Shown here one piece after another: positions 15,861 to 24,839 of a DNA stretch of 64,000 nucleotides. A program made the position numbers and the translations under genes. The notes beneath the pieces were generated by a model. The model searched no databases. It saw nothing but the letters and a program-made list of their open reading frames with translations, and was not told the origin of the DNA. The stretch's first letter is position 1. Every line of letters starts with the position of its first letter. Source of the DNA: Gemmatimonadota bacterium (GTDB lineage Bacteria > Latescibacterota > UBA2968 > GCA-2709665); NCBI GenBank assembly GCA_028873695.1, contig JAPPNU010000067.1, forward strand, positions 62,001-126,000, written 5' to 3'.

Positions 15861-17033
15861 ATGGATGATATTCGCGTCGGCCTCGTCGGCCTCGGACACA
15901 GGGGCCTGCACTGGCTCCGCATGCTCCAGCGCCTCAGGGGCTACCGGATCACAGCCGTGTGCGACCCGATCGCCGCCCTGCACCAGCGTGCGCTCGCCGC
16001 GCTTGATAACACCGCCGCCGCGTATGCGACGTACGAGGACCTTCTGGCCGACGATGACGTGGACGCCGTCGCCCTCTGCGTCCGCTGCAGGGAACAGGGC
16101 GCGCTGGCGGCCATGGCCCTGGAAGCCGGAAAACACGTGAACTCCGAAGTGCCCGCCGCCCACACCATGGAAGACTGCTGGCGGATCGTCACGCAGGCTG
16201 AACGCACGGGCCTGGTCTACCATCTGGCGGAGCAAACGAGGTACTGGGGTTTCGTGGACACGTGGCGAGACCTCGTGGCGCGGGGAAGGCTGGGCAGGGT
16301 CACTTTCTGCGAAGGCCAGTACATCGGCTACTACGGCACACGCCAGTTCTTTCAGGATCCGGTCACGGGAGCATTCCATGCGGTCGAACAGCTGGGGGAG
16401 CATTCCGGGGCCAGACCGACCTGGCTGCACGAAATGCCGCCCATCCACTACCTTCCTCACGAACTGAGCCCCATGCTCCGGGTACTGGACGACCGGGTGG
16501 TGGAAGTGACGGCCATGAGCACGTCCAGTCCCAGTTATTCCCATCCCGAAATCGGCCAGCCCGACATCCAGGTGGCGCTGATGAAAACCGAAAAGGACGC
16601 GATTCTGCGGATGGCCGCCGGGTTTACGCAGAAGATCCCCAGCAGCCGGGGTCACCACTGGTACCAGGTACTCGGCACACGGGGCAGCGTTGAATGGAAG
16701 CGTTCGCAGAGAGGGCGACCGCTCATGTGGCTGGCCGAGGACCAGATGCACGATATGGCCGAGGTCGACTGGCGCTTCGAGCGAACCGACGCGCCGCCCG
16801 AAGCGCGTGCAAGCGGCCATGGCGACGCCGACTACTACGTGCACGCCGCGTTCCGCGACGCCGTCCGCGACGGGAAGGTCCCGGAGTTCGACGTCTACCG
16901 CGCTATCGAGACAGCCGCGCCGGCCATCCTCGCGGCGGACTCAATCGATTGCGGCACGCGGCCAATGAGCGTGCCCGAATTTCGTCCGACGGACGCCAGG
17001 CCCAACGGCGCCATGCCCGGGGAGACAGGTTGA
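15861..17033 (+). CDS. Gfo/Idh/MocA-family protein, possibly GH109-like glycosidase
   Basis: A 390-aa two-domain protein. The N-terminal NAD(P)-binding Rossmann fold reads IRVGLVGLGHRGLHWLRML, and a C-terminal alpha/beta sheet domain follows. The canonical EKP active-site tripeptide is replaced: GKHVNSEVPAAHTMEDCW. The EVPA form is typical of GH109 NAD-dependent alpha-N-acetylgalactosaminidases rather than of sugar dehydrogenases. The start has GAGGT 5 nt upstream, just after the octamer array. Its stop overlaps the next start (TGATG), and a PIG-L deacetylase follows, so work on an N-acetylated sugar is plausible. A plain dehydrogenase cannot be excluded. Confidence 0.85.
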   Translation: MDDIRVGLVGLGHRGLHWLRMLQRLRGYRITAVCDPIAALHQRALAALDNTAAAYATYEDLLADDDVDAVALCVRCREQGALAAMALEAGKHVNSEVPAAHTMEDCWRIVTQAERTGLVYHLAEQTRYWGFVDTWRDLVARGRLGRVTFCEGQYIGYYGTRQFFQDPVTGAFHAVEQLGEHSGARPTWLHEMPPIHYLPHELSPMLRVLDDRVVEVTAMSTSSPSYSHPEIGQPDIQVALMKTEKDAILRMAAGFTQKIPSSRGHHWYQVLGTRGSVEWKRSQRGRPLMWLAEDQMHDMAEVDWRFERTDAPPEARASGHGDADYYVHAAFRDAVRDGKVPEFDVYRAIETAAPAILAADSIDCGTRPMSVPEFRPTDARPNGAMPGETG

Positions 17034-18745
17034 TGCAGATCGGCATCATGACGGACCAGTCCAAGCTTTCGGCGTACATCGCCGAGATTCTCAAGACGTG
17101 GGGCCTGCCGATTTTCGCGCCTGTCTCGGGTGACATGGTGCCCGGTCTCGCGCCGGCCGAATTCCCCGTGCTTGTGTGTCCGGCGTATCATGACGAAGCC
17201 GCGCTGCCCGACTACGCCCGCAGGGGAGGCACGGTTCTCTGCTTCCTCCCGGGGCGGGCGCTTGCGCGTGCGGCCGGGCTGAAGGTACGGGGCACCAAGG
17301 AACCGCCGCTGCGTTTGCGCAACGTGGCGTATCCCACCGGTGGCCTGGCCGGCGAATTCGTTCCGGTCGTGGGTCCGGTTCACGCGTGGGAACGCTCGGA
17401 AACCGCGAAGCCGCTGGCCTATCTGTCTCACCCGGGACGTTACGGCGGCGAAACCGCGGGCATTGCGGAGACCGTTCTCGGCGGCGGACGAATCGTCTCC
17501 TTCGCCTTCGACCTGCCGCGCTGCGTACTCTTGCTGCGCCAGGGCGATCCCGAACTCGCTGAAAACATCCCGGACGGGGACGGCTGCGCGCGGCCGACGC
17601 ACATGGCGGCTCGCGTGGGCCCCTATGATGCCGGATGGATCCCCCACGCCGACCTGCTTTCGCGACTGTTTACGGACCTTGTCCGCAGGTACCTGCCCGC
17701 GCCGGTTCCCGTTCTGTCCCATCTTCCCCGGACCGCGCCGGGCGTTCTGCTCTACTCCGGAGACGAGGACTACGCGGACGTGGCGTCCAACGAGGACGAA
17801 TTCGACGGTGTCGCCGGTGCGGGGGGACGCATGAGCCTGTATATCATCCCCAATCATACGAAGTCCACGCCCGACGACGTGGCGAGATACGCCAGACTCC
17901 ACGACGTGGGACCCCATCCGAACCTTCGCCCGCTGGACGGGCGTCCCGTACGGGAACGCGTTGCCGAGTTCGAGCGCCAGGTCCGCCTGTTCGAAAAGAC
18001 GTTCCGGACTCCCGCGCTTACCGTGCGCAATCACTGCACGGCATGGGCCGGCTATCTGGACCTTGTGGACGTCATGGAAAAACTGGGCGTGCAAATGGAC
18101 GGCAACTACTTCTCTGGGACCTACATGAAAGACAGGGAAAGCGCGCCCTACGCCGCCTTCGGCGCGGCGCTCCCGATGCGATTCTGCCACCCGGACGGGC
18201 GCCTCGTCAACGTCTATCAGCAGCACACCCACCTCACCGACGACGGCATGTTCGGCGCGCAGGACTATTCGTACAAGCTGTCGCCGGCGGTATTCTCGGT
18301 GATGATCGAACGCATTTTCACCGATATCGCGACCCGTTTCCACACACCGTACGGCGTCTGTATCCATCCGGGAAACTGGGTGAAGTTTTCGGAGAAACAG
18401 GGCCGGGAACTCCTGCGCCTGGCGAATGAAAAAGGCCTGCCAATCTGGTCTTTCGACCAGTGGGCGGCCTTCTGGAGCGCGCGCGATACGTGGCGCTTCG
18501 CCGACCTGCGATGGAACGGATCGAAACTCGGATTCAGCCTGCAGGGCGGTTCGCCTCACCCAGATCTCCGCATCCAGATCCCGCTGCGGTTCGCCGGCGC
18601 GTCGGTCGGCGAGATTCGCGTGGACGGGAAGAAGGCGCGTACGGACAGGGACGTCCGATACCGCGAACGCGTCGGTTTCGTGTCCGTTCCCGAAGGTCGA
18701 TCCACCGCATCGATCGAAGCCGTCTTCCACCCGAATCCGAACTGA
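17033..18745 (+). CDS. Two-domain protein: amidotransferase-like + polysaccharide-deacetylase-like
   Basis: A 570-aa protein of uncertain function. Residues 1-220 look like a class I glutamine-amidotransferase-like fold (short strands, FPVLVCPAYHDEAALPDYAR, GGTVLCFLPG) as found in glycoside-hydrolase accessory domains. Residues about 235-510 resemble a NodB-type deacetylase barrel: GVLLYSGDEDYADVASNEDE at the metal-site position, HDVGPHPNLRPL, and CIHPGNW near the end. The last 60 residues form a small beta domain. The ATG overlaps the upstream stop by one base. Wedged between a GH109-like protein and a PIG-L deacetylase, it probably acts on the same sugar. Confidence 0.65.
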   Translation: MQIGIMTDQSKLSAYIAEILKTWGLPIFAPVSGDMVPGLAPAEFPVLVCPAYHDEAALPDYARRGGTVLCFLPGRALARAAGLKVRGTKEPPLRLRNVAYPTGGLAGEFVPVVGPVHAWERSETAKPLAYLSHPGRYGGETAGIAETVLGGGRIVSFAFDLPRCVLLLRQGDPELAENIPDGDGCARPTHMAARVGPYDAGWIPHADLLSRLFTDLVRRYLPAPVPVLSHLPRTAPGVLLYSGDEDYADVASNEDEFDGVAGAGGRMSLYIIPNHTKSTPDDVARYARLHDVGPHPNLRPLDGRPVRERVAEFERQVRLFEKTFRTPALTVRNHCTAWAGYLDLVDVMEKLGVQMDGNYFSGTYMKDRESAPYAAFGAALPMRFCHPDGRLVNVYQQHTHLTDDGMFGAQDYSYKLSPAVFSVMIERIFTDIATRFHTPYGVCIHPGNWVKFSEKQGRELLRLANEKGLPIWSFDQWAAFWSARDTWRFADLRWNGSKLGFSLQGGSPHPDLRIQIPLRFAGASVGEIRVDGKKARTDRDVRYRERVGFVSVPEGRSTASIEAVFHPNPN

Positions 18746-18752
18746 GTATACC

Positions 18753-19568
18753 GTGGCCAACCGACCTCTCAGAATCATCGTTTTCGGCGCGCATCCCGAC
18801 GACTGCGACATCAAGGCCGGCGGCCTTGCAATCAACTACGCGGCGCTCGGCCACGAGGTCCGATTCGTCTCCCTGACGAACGGAGACGCGGGCCATCACG
18901 AAATGGGAGGCATCGCGCTCGCGCGAAGACGCCGGGCGGAAGCCCAGGCCGCCGGCGCCGTGGCCGGCATCGAATACCACGTAACGGACATTCACGACGG
19001 TGAGCTGGAACCCACGCTGGAGAACCGCAAGCACGTCATCCGCATGATCCGCTCCTACACGCCGGACCTTATTCTCACCCACCGGCCCAACGACTATCAT
19101 CCGGACCACCGGTACGCGGGGATCCTCGTTCAGGACGCCGCGTATATGGTCACCGTCCCGAACGTCTGTACGGACGTTCCCGCGCTGGCGTACAATCCGG
19201 TAATCGCCTACCTGAGCGACAACTTCAGGTACCCCGCTCCGTTTACGCCGGAGGTCGCCATCGACATCGACGCCGTTGTCGACAAGAAGCTCGATATGCT
19301 TCACTATCACACCTCGCAGATGTACGAGTGGTTACCCTTCAATGCGGGCAGACTCGACGAAGTGCCGAAATCGCCGCGCCAACGCAGAAAGTGGCTGGAA
19401 CACCGGCTGGAGCAATTCAGGGCGGTTGCCGATCGGCACCGGGACATTCTCGTGAAACATTACGGCGAAAGCCGAGGACGCGCCGTCCGCTACGCCGAGG
19501 CCTTCCAGGTCTGCGAATACGGCGGCGCCCTCCCGCCTGAAAACATCCCGGTCCTGTTTCCCTTTTAA
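18753..19568 (+). CDS. PIG-L family N-acetyl-sugar deacetylase
   Basis: A 271-aa zinc-dependent LmbE/PIG-L deacetylase. The metal motif GAHPDDCDIKAGG is at the N-terminus and the second motif HRPNDYHPDHRYAG follows at about residue 110. The family removes acetyl groups from GlcNAc-containing substrates (MshB, BshB, GlcNAc-PI de-N-acetylase, chitobiose deacetylases). The frame opens at a GTG at 18753, 7 nt after the upstream stop, with no strong Shine-Dalgarno, suggesting coupled translation. It ends the three-gene operon. Glycan or small-thiol substrates are both possible, and no bacillithiol or mycothiol genes are nearby. Confidence 0.9.
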   Translation: MANRPLRIIVFGAHPDDCDIKAGGLAINYAALGHEVRFVSLTNGDAGHHEMGGIALARRRRAEAQAAGAVAGIEYHVTDIHDGELEPTLENRKHVIRMIRSYTPDLILTHRPNDYHPDHRYAGILVQDAAYMVTVPNVCTDVPALAYNPVIAYLSDNFRYPAPFTPEVAIDIDAVVDKKLDMLHYHTSQMYEWLPFNAGRLDEVPKSPRQRRKWLEHRLEQFRAVADRHRDILVKHYGESRGRAVRYAEAFQVCEYGGALPPENIPVLFPF

Positions 19569-19789
19569 CCAGGATTCGTCGTTTTTCGGCGACGTTAATT
19601 CGTATATGTGCAAGTTGAGAAAGGTGATTAAACTGCGGATTACCAGGATACGCCAGGATTCTGGACGTGAACGGAATAAATGCCCTTCCGGACGACCTCA
19701 ATACCCCGTTTTACACCGGTACCTTCTGTGCCTTTTGTGCTTTTTGTGGCCAATTTTTCTGTTGTCTTTTTTCTAATTGAGATTTGCCG
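19569..19789 (-). repeat. Family B intergenic repeat, copy B2
   Basis: Read on the minus strand it runs from CTCAATTAGAAAAAAGACAA through CCACAAAAAGCACAAAAGG, AACGGGGTATTGAGGTCGT and GTATCCTGGTAATCCGC to ACGAATTAACGTCGCCGAA. It fills the gap between the convergent PIG-L and Omp85 genes. Confidence 0.8.
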
Positions 19790-19813
19790 GGCGGAGCGGA
19801 CGTCGCCGGGTTG

Positions 19814-21529
19814 TTAAAAGTCGTTCACCATGCGCACATGCACCTTTCCGCGACCCGGACTGTCGGTTCTTGCCAGCCCGTAAACCAGCCCGATGGTCCC
19901 CACCCGGGATACGGTTCGCAGGCCCAGCCCGAATCCAAGCGGGAAGTGAAACGCGTTTCCTTCACCCGCGGCGGCATCTCCCAGAACACCCGCATCGACG
20001 AAAAGAAACCCCCTTGACCGGCGCGCCAGGATAAGGCGCAGTTCCAGGTTCATCCAGAGCGCCCGATTCACCAGAAACGTCTCCTCGCGATAGCCTCGTA
20101 TCGACGCGGCTCCTCCCAGTCGCAGCGGCCCGTCCGGAAGCCGGACGCCGGTTTCGGCCACGCCCGCGCCATGCAGCGAGGCGGCCAACGCGGTCCGCCG
20201 TCCCAGAGCCAGAAAGCGATGCAGGTCCGCGGTTGCGCGCAACCTTCGGCCGGCGCGGTCGTTTTGCGTCACGCGGCTCCACGCAAGGCCCACGCGATAA
20301 AACGAACCCGACGTTGGATTCCATCGATCGTTCCGCCGGTCCAGTTCGAGCGCACCGTCCAGAGACGTTATACGGCCCTTTGCAAACCCGTTTGCCCCGC
20401 TCTCGGCCGGCCGGAGCCCGCCCCTGGAAGCGCCCAGCCGGACCTCGGCGCCGCCGGCCGTGGACAGGCGGACGCCGAGACCCATGCGGTTTTCGGCAAA
20501 TCCGGGCCGATGCCGCATCAGAAGCCCCGCCTCCAGGGCCAGCGGTCGCCTCAGGATCCAGGGTTCATGGTAACGCAGGTCCAGGTCGGACGCCCCGCTT
20601 CCGCTGCGCGACCAGGAGGCGTCCGCCCGCCTCCCGGTTCCGAGCAGATTCACGAACGCGGTCAAGAACGACCCGGTAAGCCCCTGGACGCCGTTGCGCG
20701 ATGCGGGCACAACGCCCAGGACGCCTTCGGCCCTGCCTGCCGGGGCCTCGTGGACGGCAACCACCAGCGCCGTGCGTCCGTCCGGTTCGGTCACCAACAA
20801 CGGGTCATCCACGTCCAGCAGGAATGGAAGACGCCTGAGCGCACGAAGCGCCCGGTCGACCCGGCGCTGATCGTAGGACCCGCCCTGAGCCATCCGCATT
20901 TCCCTGAGCAGCGCCTCCACGCGGGTGATCCGGTTGCCCGTGAAGCGGATCGTATCCACCCGCACGAAGGGACCTTCGTCCACCGTGATCCGGACCTGCG
21001 CCGCGTCGCCGCCGGGCGCCAGGCTCACATCCGGCGCGATCGAACAATAGGGAAACCCGCGGTTTTCGTAATACCGGAGAAGCGTTTCGACGTCGAACTC
21101 CAGGGATTCCCTGATCAGCGGCGACCCGCTGCGCGACAGCATCTCGTCCATCAGAGCGTCGGACGCAGCGTGTTCATTTCCGGATATCCGCACCGCGTCG
21201 ATGCGGGTCCGCCTGCCTTCCTCGATCCGAAACCGCACGCGCCCCCGTTTCAGATCAACCTCCGGAAACGCGACGGATACCTGCCAGTAGCCCTCGTTCA
21301 GATAGCCTTCCAGAATCCGCGCCATGTCCTTCTCGAACAGCAGGCTGTCCAGGGGCATGCCGGCCCGCGTCATCAGCCAGCCGCGAACACGGTCCTCGGA
21401 AATCCGGTGCGTCCCGTCGATCCGCACCTGCCGCACGAGCGCCCGACCCGCCACGGACGCGTCCACCCACACGCCCACCACGAGCGAAAGGACGACGCTG
21501 TAGCGCCACATACGTAGACGTCGAATCAC
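19814..21529 (-). CDS. Omp85-family outer membrane protein (TamA/BamA-like)
   Basis: 571 aa. After a signal peptide (residues 1-28) come three POTRA-like repeats (about 30-105, 106-187, 188-265), each with the typical VRIDG / VRISGN / IRFTGN entry strand. A 16-strand-type barrel follows, with the Omp85 lid-lock motif variant GGAASIRGYREE near residue 460 and a C-terminal Phe (RMVNDF). This length fits TamA-like or accessory Omp85 proteins rather than full BamA with five POTRAs. GTG start with AGGT upstream. It lies 10 nt downstream of the SprA-like gene, suggesting it inserts or exports that protein. Confidence 0.88.
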   Translation of the reverse strand: MIRRLRMWRYSVVLSLVVGVWVDASVAGRALVRQVRIDGTHRISEDRVRGWLMTRAGMPLDSLLFEKDMARILEGYLNEGYWQVSVAFPEVDLKRGRVRFRIEEGRRTRIDAVRISGNEHAASDALMDEMLSRSGSPLIRESLEFDVETLLRYYENRGFPYCSIAPDVSLAPGGDAAQVRITVDEGPFVRVDTIRFTGNRITRVEALLREMRMAQGGSYDQRRVDRALRALRRLPFLLDVDDPLLVTEPDGRTALVVAVHEAPAGRAEGVLGVVPASRNGVQGLTGSFLTAFVNLLGTGRRADASWSRSGSGASDLDLRYHEPWILRRPLALEAGLLMRHRPGFAENRMGLGVRLSTAGGAEVRLGASRGGLRPAESGANGFAKGRITSLDGALELDRRNDRWNPTSGSFYRVGLAWSRVTQNDRAGRRLRATADLHRFLALGRRTALAASLHGAGVAETGVRLPDGPLRLGGAASIRGYREETFLVNRALWMNLELRLILARRSRGFLFVDAGVLGDAAAGEGNAFHFPLGFGLGLRTVSRVGTIGLVYGLARTDSPGRGKVHVRMVNDF

Positions 21530-21539
21530 GCTGCACCTC

Positions 21540-24500
21540 TCAAAACAGAGCCCGCATCTCCATGCGCCCGAGATGCAGGAGGGTTCTTCCGGGACGCTTG
21601 CGTCCGTCGTACAGGACCATGGCCGTCATGTAACGGCCCAGCCGGTAGTCCACGCCGAGACGCCAGCCCACGTTGTTTCCGTCCCGGTTTCCGTCGGCCA
21701 TTCTTAAAAACAACGGCATGGATCCCGACCCGAAAACACGCGTCCAGTCACATGATACCCTCAATCGCCCACGACCGGGAAGGGCGCGCCGGATTTCGGG
21801 GCGGACGGAGACATAGCGGGCTACCAGCGCCCGGTTCTCCTCCCGATCCCTGCCGACGGACAGTTCCATGCGGGTCTGCCAGGACCTGGGCGGGTGCCGG
21901 TACCCGTTCATCGAGATCCGGCGCGATCGGATCCGGTAGAAAAAAGGCCCTTCGCCGGGCCTGTCGCGCGTCTCGCCATGCAACGTCACCTCCAGCGAAG
22001 ACGTCCTCCCAAGCGCGAGTCGTCCCAGCGCGGACGCCTGCGAATTCGTTTCCAGCGCACCGCCGGTGAAGTCCCGGTCCACCCGGGAACCCCGGCGAAC
22101 GGACAGACGCAGCGTGGCGGGACGGCCGTATCGGAACATGTAGAGCCGGGTCCTCAGTTCCCGCCTGCCGTTCAGCATCCCCTCGCCGTCGCCGAAACCG
22201 TACAGGCGCCAGGGCGCCACGCCGGCATTGCCCGGCGGCGCCTGCCGGTCGGCCTCCAGCGAGACGTCCAGCGACAGGCCCGAGAGAAGACGCAGCCATC
22301 TGCCTGCGGGAGATTTCAGCAGACGCTTCAGCACAAACTCGGTCCGTGCCGCAAGCGCCGCGTCACGCACCGGGCGGAATCCGGCGGACGGGTTGAAGAA
22401 TCGTACGTATTCGCCGTCCGTGTCGGTCACGAATTCCTCCGGATCCCGGGACCCGTCGCCGTCCACGTCTTCCCACGCATGCGTGCCTCGACCGCGTCCG
22501 ACGTCGATAAACACCGGTTCACTGACCGGCGCCCCGGTACTGGAGATGCGATAGGAGAGTCTGTGCGAAACGGCGCCGTTCAGAACGTCGTACCCCCATC
22601 TTATGCGGGCAAGGTCCGTATACCGCCCGGTTTCCGGATGCACGGGCGAATTCGTCCTGCTCCTCCTGTACTCCCCGGAAAACGACAGCCCGCGCCAGCC
22701 GGACGTCGAGGCGCGGTGAGTTGTGGTCCAGGCGCGCAGGCTGTCCTGCCACGCGCGTTCCATGAGGTGTATTCTCCGGATTGAAATCTCCGAGGTCCAT
22801 GACACCGCGTCCATCACGCGCGTGGAGAGGTCCATCGCCCCCTCCCGGATGCGTATCCCGCGATGCGCGGAATCGGGCGCCGAGGCGTAGAACAGGGTGG
22901 AATGCGTAACCGACGACCCCGTCGCCGTTTCCGACTCGAAGCGAAACCCAGGCGTAATCCCTCGTACGGGCGCCCGGATGCGACCCCGATGCCGGGCCAG
23001 CATTCCCGATCCGTGGGACACCTCGTCGAATCGATAGAACACTTGCGGCCCGCGCGCGTCGGATATCTGCAGCCCGACGTCGCGCCGGACCGCGTTCACG
23101 TTTCCGCGGCGTCTGCCGTAGCCGGCGTCCACCCGGATGCCGGGCCTCAGGGCATACTGCAATGCAACTTCGCCCATCCGGTCTCCGGCCTGCGGGCCGT
23201 CCGCCCGCCAGCCCCACCGCCCCTCGCGCGCGACCCTCACGGGCCTTTCGATCCCGCGGAACCGCGCGCCGATCTGCCTGAATGCGCCCGTCAGTCGAAA
23301 CCGCCCGATGCCATATCCGCCCAGGCGCAGCGCATCCGGCCACAGGTCCAGTCCCAGCCTGAAAGCGCGGCCACGCCGCTGCCGATCGGCGTCCACCTGC
23401 GCTGGCGCCTGGCTCAGCGCCAGTTCGCCGTCCAGGCGCACGCCCGCAACCGGTTCATACGCTGCGTCCATCACAGCCAACTGATGTCGGTACGGCTGAA
23501 ACGGAGGCGAAGAAATGCCGACACCCGGGACCGCGCGGTCCCGGTCGGCCTCCCGTATGAACGTGCCTCCGAGTTTCAACCGGTCGCTGGAGAGCGCGAG
23601 CGTCCCGCGCGCGCCCATCAAGCGCCGGCGGGAACCGGGCGCCTCGTACTGGTACTCCACGGTAATGCGGCTCTGTCCGGTTACCGGCCTGACGGGGGTA
23701 AACGTGATTGTGGACATTTCATAGTCCACGACGTAATCCTGGCTTTCGCCCCGCCGCAGCAGACGTCCGTCCTGCCAGACGCGTTCCGAACCCGCCACGA
23801 TTCTCCCGCCCAGTACGCCGGCGTCAGCGGGCAACCGATAGGGGCCCTGATACCCTTCGACGGGAAGAAGGCGGTGGCTGATCCAGCGTCCGTCAGCGGC
23901 TGCCCCGAATATCCTCAGATCTCTCCCGGAAGACGCATACGCGACGTGCGCGCCGTGGAGCCTGCGGCGATACCGCCCGAACGCGGTACCGCCGAACGCA
24001 ACGTCCAGATCGCCGAGTGAGGCCGATACCTTCCGTGAACGAACCTGAAACATCACCCGGTCCAGCTCCTGCAGGCTGCGGGTGCTTCCCTGGAACCCCA
24101 ACGGGAGGTTCCGGTCCGACAGCAGCGCGGTGACTTCGACGCCGTCCGCCATCTGTCCCGTAATATGCACCCGCAGCGCCTGGCTGAGCTCCAGATCGCG
24201 GTTCCCCCCGACCGTGACCTGAATACGTTTGGCGCCCCCCACGTCCAGACGGGATTGCGCCTCGCCGTACGCCTCCGGCGCTTTCGCTGCCGCGCGACGG
24301 CGACGGCGCGGGACCGGGGCCGGCCGTACCGGCGCGTGCCGGACATTTCGTTCACGACGCCTGTAAACCCGGGACAGCACCCGGGGCAACTGCCGGAACC
24401 GGACCAGAACCTCGACGCCTCGCGGCCGCTCCCGCGCCAACAGCAACAACCCGCCGGCGTAGTCCAGGTCGTAGTCCAGATCCCTGACCAGCAGGCTGTC

Positions 24501-24695
24501 CCCAACCCAGACGCGTTCGCTATCCACCAGAATGGGCCGGTCTGAAATACGATAGGGCCCGCGGCCGCCATCCGCCCGTACGGTCCGTTCCGCGTCGAAG
24601 ACGGTCAACCGCTGGGGCGGCGGCGCCGCGCCTGCCGCGGTGAACGCGACCGCCCAGACTGTGAAGACCTGCAGAATAGAAAAGACCTTGCGCAT
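21540..24695 (-). CDS. Giant envelope protein with SprA-like repeats
   Basis: 1051 aa with a signal peptide (MRKVFSILQVFTVWAVAFT). Two copies of a motif known from SprA-type surface proteins occur: ILVDSERVWVGDSLLVRDLD near residue 55 and VAGSERVWQDGRLLRRG near residue 295, each leading to a DY-x-x-DY strand. The rest is alternating hydrophobic/polar strands rich in Arg, Gly and Tyr, ending MEMRALF with a terminal aromatic, as in outer-membrane barrels. A calcium-loop-like DVDGDGSRDPEEF is near residue 745. It is much shorter than SprA of type IX secretion. No good Shine-Dalgarno precedes the ATG at 24695. Function unknown, but an outer-membrane barrel is likely. Confidence 0.7.
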   Translation of the reverse strand: MRKVFSILQVFTVWAVAFTAAGAAPPPQRLTVFDAERTVRADGGRGPYRISDRPILVDSERVWVGDSLLVRDLDYDLDYAGGLLLLARERPRGVEVLVRFRQLPRVLSRVYRRRERNVRHAPVRPAPVPRRRRRAAAKAPEAYGEAQSRLDVGGAKRIQVTVGGNRDLELSQALRVHITGQMADGVEVTALLSDRNLPLGFQGSTRSLQELDRVMFQVRSRKVSASLGDLDVAFGGTAFGRYRRRLHGAHVAYASSGRDLRIFGAAADGRWISHRLLPVEGYQGPYRLPADAGVLGGRIVAGSERVWQDGRLLRRGESQDYVVDYEMSTITFTPVRPVTGQSRITVEYQYEAPGSRRRLMGARGTLALSSDRLKLGGTFIREADRDRAVPGVGISSPPFQPYRHQLAVMDAAYEPVAGVRLDGELALSQAPAQVDADRQRRGRAFRLGLDLWPDALRLGGYGIGRFRLTGAFRQIGARFRGIERPVRVAREGRWGWRADGPQAGDRMGEVALQYALRPGIRVDAGYGRRRGNVNAVRRDVGLQISDARGPQVFYRFDEVSHGSGMLARHRGRIRAPVRGITPGFRFESETATGSSVTHSTLFYASAPDSAHRGIRIREGAMDLSTRVMDAVSWTSEISIRRIHLMERAWQDSLRAWTTTHRASTSGWRGLSFSGEYRRSRTNSPVHPETGRYTDLARIRWGYDVLNGAVSHRLSYRISSTGAPVSEPVFIDVGRGRGTHAWEDVDGDGSRDPEEFVTDTDGEYVRFFNPSAGFRPVRDAALAARTEFVLKRLLKSPAGRWLRLLSGLSLDVSLEADRQAPPGNAGVAPWRLYGFGDGEGMLNGRRELRTRLYMFRYGRPATLRLSVRRGSRVDRDFTGGALETNSQASALGRLALGRTSSLEVTLHGETRDRPGEGPFFYRIRSRRISMNGYRHPPRSWQTRMELSVGRDREENRALVARYVSVRPEIRRALPGRGRLRVSCDWTRVFGSGSMPLFLRMADGNRDGNNVGWRLGVDYRLGRYMTAMVLYDGRKRPGRTLLHLGRMEMRALF

Positions 24696-24839
24696 AAAAA
24701 AAAGGGTCGGGAATCGGAGGAACCGGATCCTGACCCCGGCAGCCGGTTGAAAAAGCCCATCCGGGCCGCTGGCCCTCAAGACCCGGTGGCCCCTCCCGCC
24801 GGCTCCCGAATCCGGATTGAGACGTTCGGACTGAACGCC

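Noticed and set aside
16895..18835. 646-codon minus-strand frame opposite the deacetylase-like gene
   Set aside because: GC-rich antisense artefact: no start signal or recognisable motif.
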